Assembly: GCA_015493425.1 (NCBI GenBank)
Contig: WGDG01000141.1
Coordinates: 1-14,694 of the forward strand
Source: Sulfurovum sp.
Lineage (GTDB): Bacteria > Campylobacterota > Campylobacteria > Campylobacterales > Sulfurovaceae
Reading direction: 5' to 3'
DNA length: 14,694 bases
Below are positions 1 through 5,494 of this stretch, piece by piece (within the stretch, counting starts at the first letter, position 1; each line of letters opens with the position of its first letter). Both the position numbers and the translations under genes were made by a program. Under the pieces are notes generated by a model. It was not told the DNA's origin. It saw only the letters and a program-made list of their open reading frames with translations, and made no database searches.

Positions 1-307
1 TCATCACTGTGCCGTTTCCATTGACCCAGTTCCATGCAGTGGCATTTGCTCTTGCATTTCCTGCACCCGCAGCATAGATACCTGCCCAGTCATGATCACC
101 GGAAAGTGCGGCATCAACAACAACCGAAACCGTTTCATCTGAACGATATACGGACTTTGTTGTCGCAATAGCATTATTTTGTGTATGTCCCGGTACAAAG
201 ATAACAATATCCCCTACCATGACAGGTATCCACTTTGTATCACTTGCATGGAGGGCAGCAATAGATACAGACAACAGCATCAAACATATTTTTACGAAAC
301 GGGACAT
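1..307 (-). CDS. Secreted protein, N-terminal part (runs off left edge)
   Basis: An open frame of 102 codons runs from ATG at 307 to the window edge with no stop, so the C-terminus is missing. Residues 1-21 form a signal peptide (MSRFVK, then a hydrophobic stretch ending LHA), so export from the cytoplasm is expected. A strong ribosome site, AAAGGAGG, lies 8 nt before the ATG, and a promoter lies about 70 nt upstream. Residues 50-100 have the pattern K-x-Y-x2-x-E-x-V-x-V followed by DWAGIYAAG and AWNWVNGNG. I associate this D-W-x-G-I-Y...W-x-W beta-sandwich pattern with repeated domains of bacterial surface and periplasmic proteins; that link is from memory and the function is unknown. Codon use and signals look like a real gene even though only the first 306 coding bases are present. 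Confidence 0.8.
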   Translation of the reverse strand, partial: MSRFVKICLMLLSVSIAALHASDTKWIPVMVGDIVIFVPGHTQNNAIATTKSVYRSDETVSVVVDAALSGDHDWAGIYAAGAGNARANATAWNWVNGNGTVM

Positions 308-374
308 GACAAAAGCCTCCTTTTTTCAGCAGGGAAAGCAGTATTGCACCACACAACATGACATATTTGTATCC

Positions 375-403
375 ATTATAACCTAATATGCAGTGAGATG
401 CAA
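375..403 (-). promoter_or_regulatory. Sigma70-type promoter of the left-edge secreted protein gene
   Basis: Read on the minus strand, TTGCAT (403-398) is followed after 17 nt by a perfect TATAAT (380-375). Transcription should start near 368, giving a leader of about 60 nt before the AAAGGAGG site and ATG at 307. The rest of the gap between 308 and 441 is A/T-rich and shows no convincing hairpin terminator for the methyltransferase gene that ends at 442. Confidence 0.65.
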
Positions 404-441
404 AAAGAAAAAATTTTAGAGGCTAAGAAAAAAGGAGCAAA

Positions 442-1203
442 TCAATCCAAAAAAGACAGCAGCGAAGCAGTCACCGCCACATTGAGCGATTCAACACCTC
501 TGTTCATAGGTATGGCGATGCTTTCATTACAGAGTGCTTCGACCTTTTTGCTGACCCCTTCACTCTCATTGCCCAGTACAAAGATCGTCTTGTTGCTGTA
601 GGACTGCTCTTTGTAGCTCTTTTTCGCATGGGAAGAGAGGGTGTAGAGATCAGCCCCCTTCTCTTTGAAATGTTGCAGGGTTTTTGAGAGGTCGGAGGTT
701 TTGATAATGGGCATTTTAAAGAGAGTACCCACACTTGCCTTGATGACCAGCGGGCTGATCTGCGCAGCACCCTTGGTCGGAAGAATAATCGCATCGATAT
801 TTCCTGCCGCTGCAGAGCGGATGATCATGCCGAGATTTTGCGGATTGGTGATCCCGTCAAGGGCGAGTATGCGGTAACTGTCATTTTTGGAGAGAAAATC
901 TTCTTCATTCCCGAAATGCTCCAGCACGATGTCCAGTGCCACCCCCTGATCCTGCTTTGCATTTTTGGAGATGCGTGAGAGTGCCTGCTTGTCATGGTAT
1001 GCCACTTCAATCCCACGCTTTTGTGCGATGGCTTCCATCTGCTTTAAAACCGGTGCAGGTTTGTTTGACTTGGAAAAATGAAGTTTGTGCACAGTTACAG
1101 AAAGATCTTCCAACGCTTCAAGCACCGCATTGCGTCCATAGATCGTCAGGACTTTTTCAAAAAAACGCTTTTTTTCTAAATAAGCATTGGAATCTTGCTT
1201 CAC
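442..1203 (-). CDS. rlmB: SpoU/TrmH-family RNA 2'-O-methyltransferase (RlmB-like)
   Basis: SAM-dependent 2'-O-ribose methyltransferase of the SPOUT fold; the E. coli relative RlmB modifies G2251 of 23S rRNA. All three SpoU motifs are present (numbering from the GTG start): NPQNLGMIIR at 120-129, the GNESEG loop at 211-216, and IPMNRGVESLNVAVTASL at 231-248, which form the trefoil-knot SAM site. The N-terminal IYGRNAVLEAL region matches the SpoU substrate-binding domain. No ATG exists near the start. I chose GTG at 1203, preceded by GGGGAAGAAGAA; the frame also allows TTG at 1239 (12 more residues). It lies 38-74 nt downstream of fabI on the same strand, separated by a palindrome, and may be co-transcribed with it. 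The family is certain; the exact target (RlmB versus another TrmH-type site) is inferred. Confidence 0.88.
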   Translation of the reverse strand: MKQDSNAYLEKKRFFEKVLTIYGRNAVLEALEDLSVTVHKLHFSKSNKPAPVLKQMEAIAQKRGIEVAYHDKQALSRISKNAKQDQGVALDIVLEHFGNEEDFLSKNDSYRILALDGITNPQNLGMIIRSAAAGNIDAIILPTKGAAQISPLVIKASVGTLFKMPIIKTSDLSKTLQHFKEKGADLYTLSSHAKKSYKEQSYSNKTIFVLGNESEGVSKKVEALCNESIAIPMNRGVESLNVAVTASLLSFLD

Positions 1204-1257
1204 TTCTTCTTCCCCATTAATAAAGGCATTGCAAACCAATACTATTAACTCTTCACT

Positions 1258-1286
1258 TCAAAATAAGTGCCAGGCACTTATTTTGA
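1258..1286. repeat. Perfect 29-nt palindrome overlapping the fabI stop
   Basis: Two 14-nt arms, TCAAAATAAGTGCC and GGCACTTATTTTGA, are exact reverse complements around a single central A at 1272. As RNA it would form a 13-bp stem with a 3-nt loop. The fabI TAA stop (1280-1278) and its last Lys codon lie inside it. The A-rich left and T-rich right flanks of a GC core would let it act as a bidirectional intrinsic terminator or attenuator between fabI and the methyltransferase gene. The core GTGCC-A-GGCAC resembles, from memory, the short palindromes spread by REP-associated (Y1/TnpA_REP) transposases. No transposase is in this window and no second copy is seen here. Confidence 0.8.
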
Positions 1287-2105
1287 CTCTCCGTTCCATG
1301 CAATCGTCGGTTTGCCATTCTCGTCAAACTCAACTGCCGGCATTCCCATGATGTTAAATCCGCCGTCAACATAGTGGATCTCACCGGTTACGGCTGAAGA
1401 GAGATCAGAGAGCAGGTACATACCTGAGTTACCTACCTCTTCGATGGTCACATTCTTCTTCAGCGGTGCGTGTGCCGCATTCCACTTGAGCATGAAGGAG
1501 AAATCACCAATGCCCGCTGCTGCAAGCGTCTTGATAGGACCTGCACTGATGGCATTGACACGCACACCGTCACTTCCAAGATCTTCTGCAAGATACTTGA
1601 CCGTCATCTCCAGTGCCGCTTTGGCAACACCCATCAGGTTGTAGTTTGGTATGTACTTGACACCGCCGTAGTAAGAGAGTGTCAGCACCGAAGCGTTGTC
1701 AGAGAGGATAGGCTTGAGTTCTCTTGTGATTTCAATGAGTGAGTAGACAGAGATGTCCATTGCTACATCAAACGCCTCTTTGGAAATATCCATAAAACGC
1801 CCACTGAGTCCCTCTTTTGGTGCAAATGCAATAGAGTGGACAATAAAATCGATCTGCCCGAAGTCCTTCTCAAGCGACTCTCTAAGTGCTTTGATCTCTT
1901 CTGGTTTGCTCACATCACACGGATAGAAACGCCCCTCACATCCAAGCTCTTCGGCAACAGGAGCCAGTTTCTTCTCAAAACGCTCGTTAAGGAAGGTGAT
2001 CGCCATCTCGGCACCCTGCTCCTGGCATGCTTTTGCAATGCCGTATGCAATAGATTTCTTGTTTGCGATGCCGAGGACAACACCTTTTTTGCCTTTCATG
2101 ATCAT
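1278..2105 (-). CDS. fabI: Enoyl-[acyl-carrier-protein] reductase (NADH), FabI
   Basis: Catalyses the last step of each fatty-acid elongation cycle in the cytoplasm, reducing trans-2-enoyl-ACP. The 275-residue product is a divergent short-chain dehydrogenase. The nucleotide site is GIANKKSIAYGIA (12-24). The catalytic set is Tyr145/146, Tyr155 and Lys162 (Y-x6-K, as in E. coli Y146, Y156, K163), followed by RVNAISAGPIKTLAA, a FabI signature. Ala93 occupies the position of E. coli Gly93 in the S-I-G-F-A-P loop, as also remembered in H. pylori FabI. The frame extends to 2129, but ATG at 2105 (MIMKGKK) has GGAG 7 nt upstream and gives the usual family length. A 7-bp hairpin sits in the leader. 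The stop codon lies inside a 29-nt palindrome. It is divergent from the asparaginase-like gene and is followed by the methyltransferase gene. Confidence 0.95.
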   Translation of the reverse strand: MIMKGKKGVVLGIANKKSIAYGIAKACQEQGAEMAITFLNERFEKKLAPVAEELGCEGRFYPCDVSKPEEIKALRESLEKDFGQIDFIVHSIAFAPKEGLSGRFMDISKEAFDVAMDISVYSLIEITRELKPILSDNASVLTLSYYGGVKYIPNYNLMGVAKAALEMTVKYLAEDLGSDGVRVNAISAGPIKTLAAAGIGDFSFMLKWNAAHAPLKKNVTIEEVGNSGMYLLSDLSSAVTGEIHYVDGGFNIMGMPAVEFDENGKPTIAWNGESK

Positions 2106-2120
2106 GCTTCTGCTCCAATA

Positions 2121-2138
2121 AGGGCACAAACGTGCCCT
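2121..2138 (-). promoter_or_regulatory. Hairpin in the fabI 5' leader
   Basis: AGGGCAC (2121-2127) and GTGCCCT (2132-2138) are exact inverted repeats around a 4-nt loop. On the fabI transcript the stem ends 4 nt before the GGAG ribosome site. It could be an RNA element affecting translation or stability, or a DNA operator; the sequence does not say which. Confidence 0.5.
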
Positions 2139-2153
2139 GAAATAAATTGCATC

Positions 2154-2177
2154 ATTTTATCATTACTGAGGTAAAAT
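2154..2177. promoter_or_regulatory. Divergent -10 elements for fabI and the asparaginase-like gene
   Basis: ATTTTATC (2154-2161) and GGTAAAAT (2170-2177) face each other across 8 nt. The first, read on the minus strand, gives GATAAAAT for fabI; the second is GGTAAAAT for the plus-strand gene. No good -35 is present on either side, apart from a TTGCAT at 2147-2152 with a long 19-nt spacer. The same geometry recurs between queC and ybeY. Confidence 0.55.
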
Positions 2178-2216
2178 GTAGTACCATTCGGGAAAAAAAG
2201 AACGAAGAAGCATATT

Positions 2217-2720
2217 ATGAAAGATACGGAAGCAATACTCATCATCAATACCGGCGGTACATTCAACAAAGTTTATAATCCTGTTACGGGTTCACTGGAA
2301 GTAGAGAAAGAAGGAAAAGCGATGGAACGTCTCACACAGAAATGGCATGGGAATGGTCATGTGATCAACATTATCGGAAAGGATTCTCTGGAGATGACCA
2401 ACCATGATCGGCTGGAACTGCTGGCGACCATTCACCGTGCGGAAGAAGAGAAGATACTCATTGTTCACGGTACCGATACAATGGATGTCACTGCCGCCTA
2501 TCTTGCCGAAGCGGAAATAGACAAGAAAATCGTTCTTACCGGTGCCATGGTACCCTACAGCATCGACCCTGCCGAAGCATCCGCCAACTTTGCATCAGCC
2601 TGGACAGCATTACACTTTCTTGAAAGTGAAGGCATCTATATTGCCATGCACGGACATATCGCCTCCTATGTCAATCTAAAAAAAGACAGGGATGCTGGCC
2701 GCTTTGTACTAATCTCGTAG
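2217..2720 (+). CDS. Half-length asparaginase-like protein (N-terminal catalytic domain only)
   Basis: The 167 residues match the N-terminal domain of type I/II L-asparaginases (about 330 residues), and the C-terminal domain is absent. Visible family motifs are NTGGTF (11-16) with the nucleophile-type Thr, Tyr20 in the flexible-lid position, KDSLEMT (55-61), HGTDTMD (84-90) with the Thr86-Asp87 pair, and VLTGAMVP (106-113). Lys154/155 in VNLKKDRD aligns with the catalytic Lys162 of E. coli AnsB by the pattern of surrounding residues. The active-site residues supplied by one subunit therefore look intact. The frame ends cleanly at TAG 2720, 4 nt before the convergent hemF stop, so I see a short protein and no frameshift. 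It could hydrolyse asparagine or another amide, or bind it; substrate unknown. The ribosome site is weak (GAAGAAG). Confidence 0.8.
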   Translation: MKDTEAILIINTGGTFNKVYNPVTGSLEVEKEGKAMERLTQKWHGNGHVINIIGKDSLEMTNHDRLELLATIHRAEEEKILIVHGTDTMDVTAAYLAEAEIDKKIVLTGAMVPYSIDPAEASANFASAWTALHFLESEGIYIAMHGHIASYVNLKKDRDAGRFVLIS

Positions 2721-2724
2721 CCTT

Positions 2725-3768
2725 TTATTCTGCTTTTGTATGATTCTCCACTGTAGGCGGGACTATTGTGCTGCTTGCCTGCATCTTTAACGCTTCTGGG
2801 AATGCTTTATAGTGTGACCTTACCGCATTGGCCAATCTCTTTTTGACACGTTCATCCACCGGTACAATCTTGCCTTCTGGCAGTGCCTCGATGAGTGAAA
2901 GCAGCAGCCTGTCCTGCGGTTTGGGCATCTTCTCCAGCCAGCTGTATAGCAGAGGACGGTTGACATGGGAAGGGAGAGACCCCATAATGCCCACATCGTT
3001 CTGGTCATGCACCAGCAACCCCGATGTGGTACCTCTGTCCAGTGTCAAAACCTGAAACAGGTAGAGTGTATGATAATCAATCTGCCGTGCCTTTTCTTCT
3101 GCTGTAAAAGTACGGTAATACTGCAATGCCTGAAGCGTAATACCGATATAGGCATCGATGACTGCTTCACCAAAACGCTGTGCAAAGGCTATGTCTGCCT
3201 CAAAGTCACCGCTGTTATATCCTTCAAGATAAAAATGGCTTACACCCCGTGTACGTTCAAGTACCGGGATAAAAAAGTACTGCTCCGCCTGTGCTGCCCC
3301 CTCTTCGTAAAGGGCATCCGTTATCCGTTCAAGCGCCATGTCAAAATCGCGTTTGAATACATCGTTCTGTAAAGCGGGGTTCAGGTCGGCCATCAGACGC
3401 CAGTAGCCGTTCCCCTCTTTCATCTGTGTCCAGGAAATATGCATATGCATCGAAGGGGCATGCGGGTTGGCAGGATGAATAATGGTTGAAATGGCTGTAG
3501 CCGATCCAAGTTTTTTTGTCAGATCATCTTCATAATGCACCTGTGAAATATTGACCGATCCTCGGTCAAAAACAGTCTCATCCCGTGTTTCATAACGCAC
3601 ACCGCCGCCATGTCTGCCCTCATCTCTGAGCCATTCGACAGCTTCGCATGCTTTGTCTTTTCCAAGTTCATGGCTGACACTATCGAGTTTTTCAACAAAA
3701 TAGTGCTGTAAACCACTGACCAGCGCATGAGCTCTCTTCGCTTCCTCGGCCGTTGCCATTGTACGCAT
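2725..3768 (-). CDS. hemF: Oxygen-dependent coproporphyrinogen III oxidase, divergent
   Basis: HemF converts coproporphyrinogen III to protoporphyrinogen IX using O2 in heme synthesis. The 347-residue product shows DRGSVNISQVHYE (68-80), the HPANPHAPSMHMHISW block (98-113) with the conserved His pair, RTRGVSHFYLEGYN (172-185) and LTLDRGTTSGLL (241-252), in family order. It is longer than E. coli HemF (about 299 residues), with an extra C-terminal stretch. The usual GGGxDLTP segment reads YWRLMADLNP here, and the usual RGVGGxFFDDL reads RGVSHFYLEGY. I call it HemF with those reservations. The first ATG is chosen because AAGGAG lies 5 nt upstream. It is divergent from the lipoprotein gene and convergent with the asparaginase-like gene. 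An O2-dependent step fits a microaerobic organism. Confidence 0.85.
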   Translation of the reverse strand: MRTMATAEEAKRAHALVSGLQHYFVEKLDSVSHELGKDKACEAVEWLRDEGRHGGGVRYETRDETVFDRGSVNISQVHYEDDLTKKLGSATAISTIIHPANPHAPSMHMHISWTQMKEGNGYWRLMADLNPALQNDVFKRDFDMALERITDALYEEGAAQAEQYFFIPVLERTRGVSHFYLEGYNSGDFEADIAFAQRFGEAVIDAYIGITLQALQYYRTFTAEEKARQIDYHTLYLFQVLTLDRGTTSGLLVHDQNDVGIMGSLPSHVNRPLLYSWLEKMPKPQDRLLLSLIEALPEGKIVPVDERVKKRLANAVRSHYKAFPEALKMQASSTIVPPTVENHTKAE

Positions 3769-3808
3769 TTATGCTCCTTGTCTTCATATAATGAGGGAAT
3801 ATCCGATG

Positions 3809-3817
3809 ATTATATCA
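3809..3817 (-). promoter_or_regulatory. Extended -10 promoter of hemF
   Basis: Read on the minus strand, TGATATAAT (3817-3809) is an extended TGn-TATAAT box. No recognisable -35 precedes it. Transcription should start near 3802, leaving a leader of about 34 nt with AAGGAG before the ATG at 3768. Confidence 0.6.
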
Positions 3818-3899
3818 CATCTGATCCATCAATCCCGGATAATCTGATAAATTTAACCCGGTTCAGGGCTATTGTTATATATTCGTGACTATTTTTTGA

Positions 3900-3905
3900 T
3901 ATACT
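3900..3905 (+). promoter_or_regulatory. -10 box of the small lipoprotein gene
   Basis: TATACT preceded by GA, with an A/T-rich run (ATTTTTTGA) immediately upstream and no clear -35, as is common in Campylobacterota. The expected start near 3912 gives a leader of about 39 nt. AAAGGA lies about 8 nt before the ATG at 3951. Confidence 0.5.
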
Positions 3906-3950
3906 TGCTTAACGATAATTGCAGCAAAGAGATTTACAAAGGAAACACGC

Positions 3951-4310
3951 ATGAAACGACAAATGTATACACTGCTTATAGTCGGCGGTGCAGCACTATT
4001 GACAGGTTGTAGCACGACACCGGGTATGCCGGCACCAAGTACGAACACCTATTATGAAAAACCAACCCCTGCCAAAGAACAGAAATTCCACGATACGATG
4101 GTGAAAGTGGCACAAAGTACGCAGACAGACCCGAACTATAATCGTATGAGGCTTGAAACACCGGCAGAAAAAGAGTGGTTCAAAAATCTTATGTACCGTC
4201 TATGGGACAGACAGATCACCCGAAACCAGTTCATTGCGGAAGGAACGGCAAAATATCCCAACCACAAGTATGAGTTCCGTTATATTGCCAATGCCTATCA
4301 GCGTTACTGA
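3951..4310 (+). CDS. Small lipoprotein of unknown function
   Basis: A 119-residue protein with a type II signal peptide: MKRQ, a hydrophobic core, and lipobox LTGC with Cys20 as the expected lipidated residue. The mature part starts with a Thr/Pro-rich linker (21-42) followed by a soluble, charged region with several aromatic residues (EWFKNLMYRLWDRQITRNQF, residues 75-94). I do not recognise a family. It has its own -10 box and an AAAGGA ribosome site, and sits between hemF (divergent) and queC (convergent). Its TGA stop (4308-4310) directly abuts the TGA of queC on the other strand. It is probably anchored to a membrane facing the periplasm; nothing points to its partner or role. Confidence 0.85.
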   Translation: MKRQMYTLLIVGGAALLTGCSTTPGMPAPSTNTYYEKPTPAKEQKFHDTMVKVAQSTQTDPNYNRMRLETPAEKEWFKNLMYRLWDRQITRNQFIAEGTAKYPNHKYEFRYIANAYQRY

Positions 4311-4982
4311 TCAGAGCGCTGCGTAAGTGATGGGGTCGACTTCTTTGGCCTCTTTGAACCCCTGCAGACGCAAACGGCAGCTGTCACAGACACCACATGC
4401 CTCTTCTTCTGACTGGTAGCAGCTCCAGGTATGCTCCAGCGGCACTTCCAGTTCAATTGCTTTGGCAACGATCTGACTCTTTTTCATATGTACCAGCGGC
4501 ATTTTTATCTCGATATGCGTTTCATCCTTTGTACCGAGGTTGATTGCCTTCTCCATCGCTTCAATATAGCTTTCACGACAGTCCGGATACCCTGAACTAT
4601 CCTCTTCCACTACACCGATATAGAGTGCTTCGGCACCATGCTTTTCGGCAACAGACGCGGCAATAGAGAGAAAAATACCGTTTCTAAAAGGCACATAGGT
4701 CACCGGTACACCCGGTTCAAGTCCGCCGGTAGGTACTTCTATGCTGTGGTCAGTCAATGCCGATGCCCCGATCTGCCCGAAAAAAGGCAAATCGATCTCA
4801 TAACGCTCCTTGGCACGCAGTTCTTCTGCAATCAGACGAAATGCCTGAAGTTCCCTCGCTTCGGTTCTCTGCCCGTAGTTGAAGTGCACGGCAATAATCT
4901 CATATCCTTCCTTTTGTGCTATTTTTGCACTCAGGGCACTGTCCATACCGCCTGAGATGATGCAGACCGCTTTTTTGTTCAT
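4311..4982 (-). CDS. queC: 7-cyano-7-deazaguanine synthase, QueC
   Basis: Converts 7-carboxy-7-deazaguanine to preQ0 with ATP and ammonia, a step of queuosine tRNA modification. The 223 residues contain the PP-loop SGGMDS (10-15), HFNYGQR (33-39), the central block VPFRNGIFLSIA (97-108), and the C-terminal zinc site with Cys188, Cys196, Cys199 and Cys202 (C-x7-C-x2-C-x2-C). These are the family hallmarks and the length is normal. ATG at 4982 has AGAGGA 8 nt upstream. It is transcribed alone, divergent from ybeY, with opposed -10 boxes only 8 nt apart. No preQ1-type riboswitch is seen in the leader, which is only about 30 nt long. Confidence 0.96.
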   Translation of the reverse strand: MNKKAVCIISGGMDSALSAKIAQKEGYEIIAVHFNYGQRTEARELQAFRLIAEELRAKERYEIDLPFFGQIGASALTDHSIEVPTGGLEPGVPVTYVPFRNGIFLSIAASVAEKHGAEALYIGVVEEDSSGYPDCRESYIEAMEKAINLGTKDETHIEIKMPLVHMKKSQIVAKAIELEVPLEHTWSCYQSEEEACGVCDSCRLRLQGFKEAKEVDPITYAAL

Positions 4983-5022
4983 ACTGATATTCCTCTGCTG
5001 TTTGATTATTCAATGTAGAGTC

Positions 5023-5046
5023 ATTTTACCAAGATTTGGGTAAAAT
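5023..5046. promoter_or_regulatory. Divergent -10 elements for queC and ybeY
   Basis: ATTTTACC (5023-5030) and GGTAAAAT (5039-5046) are exact inverted repeats separated by 8 nt. Each strand therefore reads GGTAAAAT toward its own gene. The two promoters cannot both be filled by polymerase at once, so expression of queC and ybeY may be mutually exclusive at any instant. The element also matches the layout of the fabI divergent region. There is no convincing -35. Confidence 0.6.
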
Positions 5047-5053
5047 AGTACCC

Positions 5054-5494
5054 ATGTTAATAGACCTAATCAATGAAACCGACCTTCCCGTAGATACCGA
5101 TCTTCTTGCCAAAATCGCTGAAGATCTCACCCAACGACAGATAGAACTGATCATTACCGACAATGCCGGTATTCAGGCACTCAATTCCCGGCACAGAGGC
5201 AAAGATGCCCCGACAGATGTTCTCAGTTTTCCTCTCGGTAACACCATGCCCCATGCCCCTCTTGGTGCCATAGTCATATCAAAAGACTTCGTCGAACAAA
5301 AGGCACAAGAGTTTGGTCATACGAAGCAGGAAGAACTCACCCTGCTTTTTATTCACGGACTGCTCCACCTTGTCGGATTCGACCATGAAACCGATGAAGG
5401 GCAAATGCGTGCCAAGGAAAAGGTACTGATCGAAGCCTGGAAGCTTCCCAAAAGTCTTATTGTACGAAATGATGAAAAGGAGGATGAAGCATGA
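5054..5494 (+). CDS. ybeY: Endoribonuclease YbeY (16S rRNA 3' processing)
   Basis: A zinc-dependent endoribonuclease acting in 16S rRNA 3'-end maturation and ribosome quality control. The 146-residue product carries the metal motif HGLLHLVGFDH (His101, His105, His111) and the conserved LNSRHRGKDAPTDVLSFP block (43-60) with its functional Arg. The length is normal. The frame is open upstream to a TTG at 5036, but that codon lies inside the promoter. ATG at 5054 is only 7 nt beyond the GGTAAAAT box, so the mRNA probably begins at or next to the start codon. No Shine-Dalgarno sequence precedes it. Its last codons overlap the next gene by ATGA, so it is translationally coupled to the antiporter gene. 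Confidence 0.93.
   Translation: MLIDLINETDLPVDTDLLAKIAEDLTQRQIELIITDNAGIQALNSRHRGKDAPTDVLSFPLGNTMPHAPLGAIVISKDFVEQKAQEFGHTKQEELTLLFIHGLLHLVGFDHETDEGQMRAKEKVLIEAWKLPKSLIVRNDEKEDEA

Noticed and set aside
308..441. Intrinsic terminator after the methyltransferase gene
   Set aside because: T-runs exist on the minus strand but no preceding GC-rich stem; the only repeat (TGCA…TGCA) is 4 bp.
398..601. Short plus-strand frame starting with a Lys-rich peptide near the methyltransferase gene end
   Set aside because: Its ATG lies in the -35 region of the left-edge gene promoter and most of it is antisense to the conserved SpoU motif 3.
2700..2730. Frameshift or stop explaining the short asparaginase, with the C-terminal half further downstream
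   Set aside because: The DNA after 2720 is occupied by the convergent hemF reading frame; no plus-strand frame there encodes an asparaginase C-terminal domain.
3800..3841. TATCCG…CGGATA inverted repeat in the hemF/lipoprotein gap
   Set aside because: Only 6 bp with a 30-nt separation; expected by chance in DNA of this composition and not extended on either side.
4983..5022. Possible preQ1 riboswitch before queC
   Set aside because: The leader after the -10 box is only about 30 nt and shows no stem-loop or A-rich preQ1 tail.
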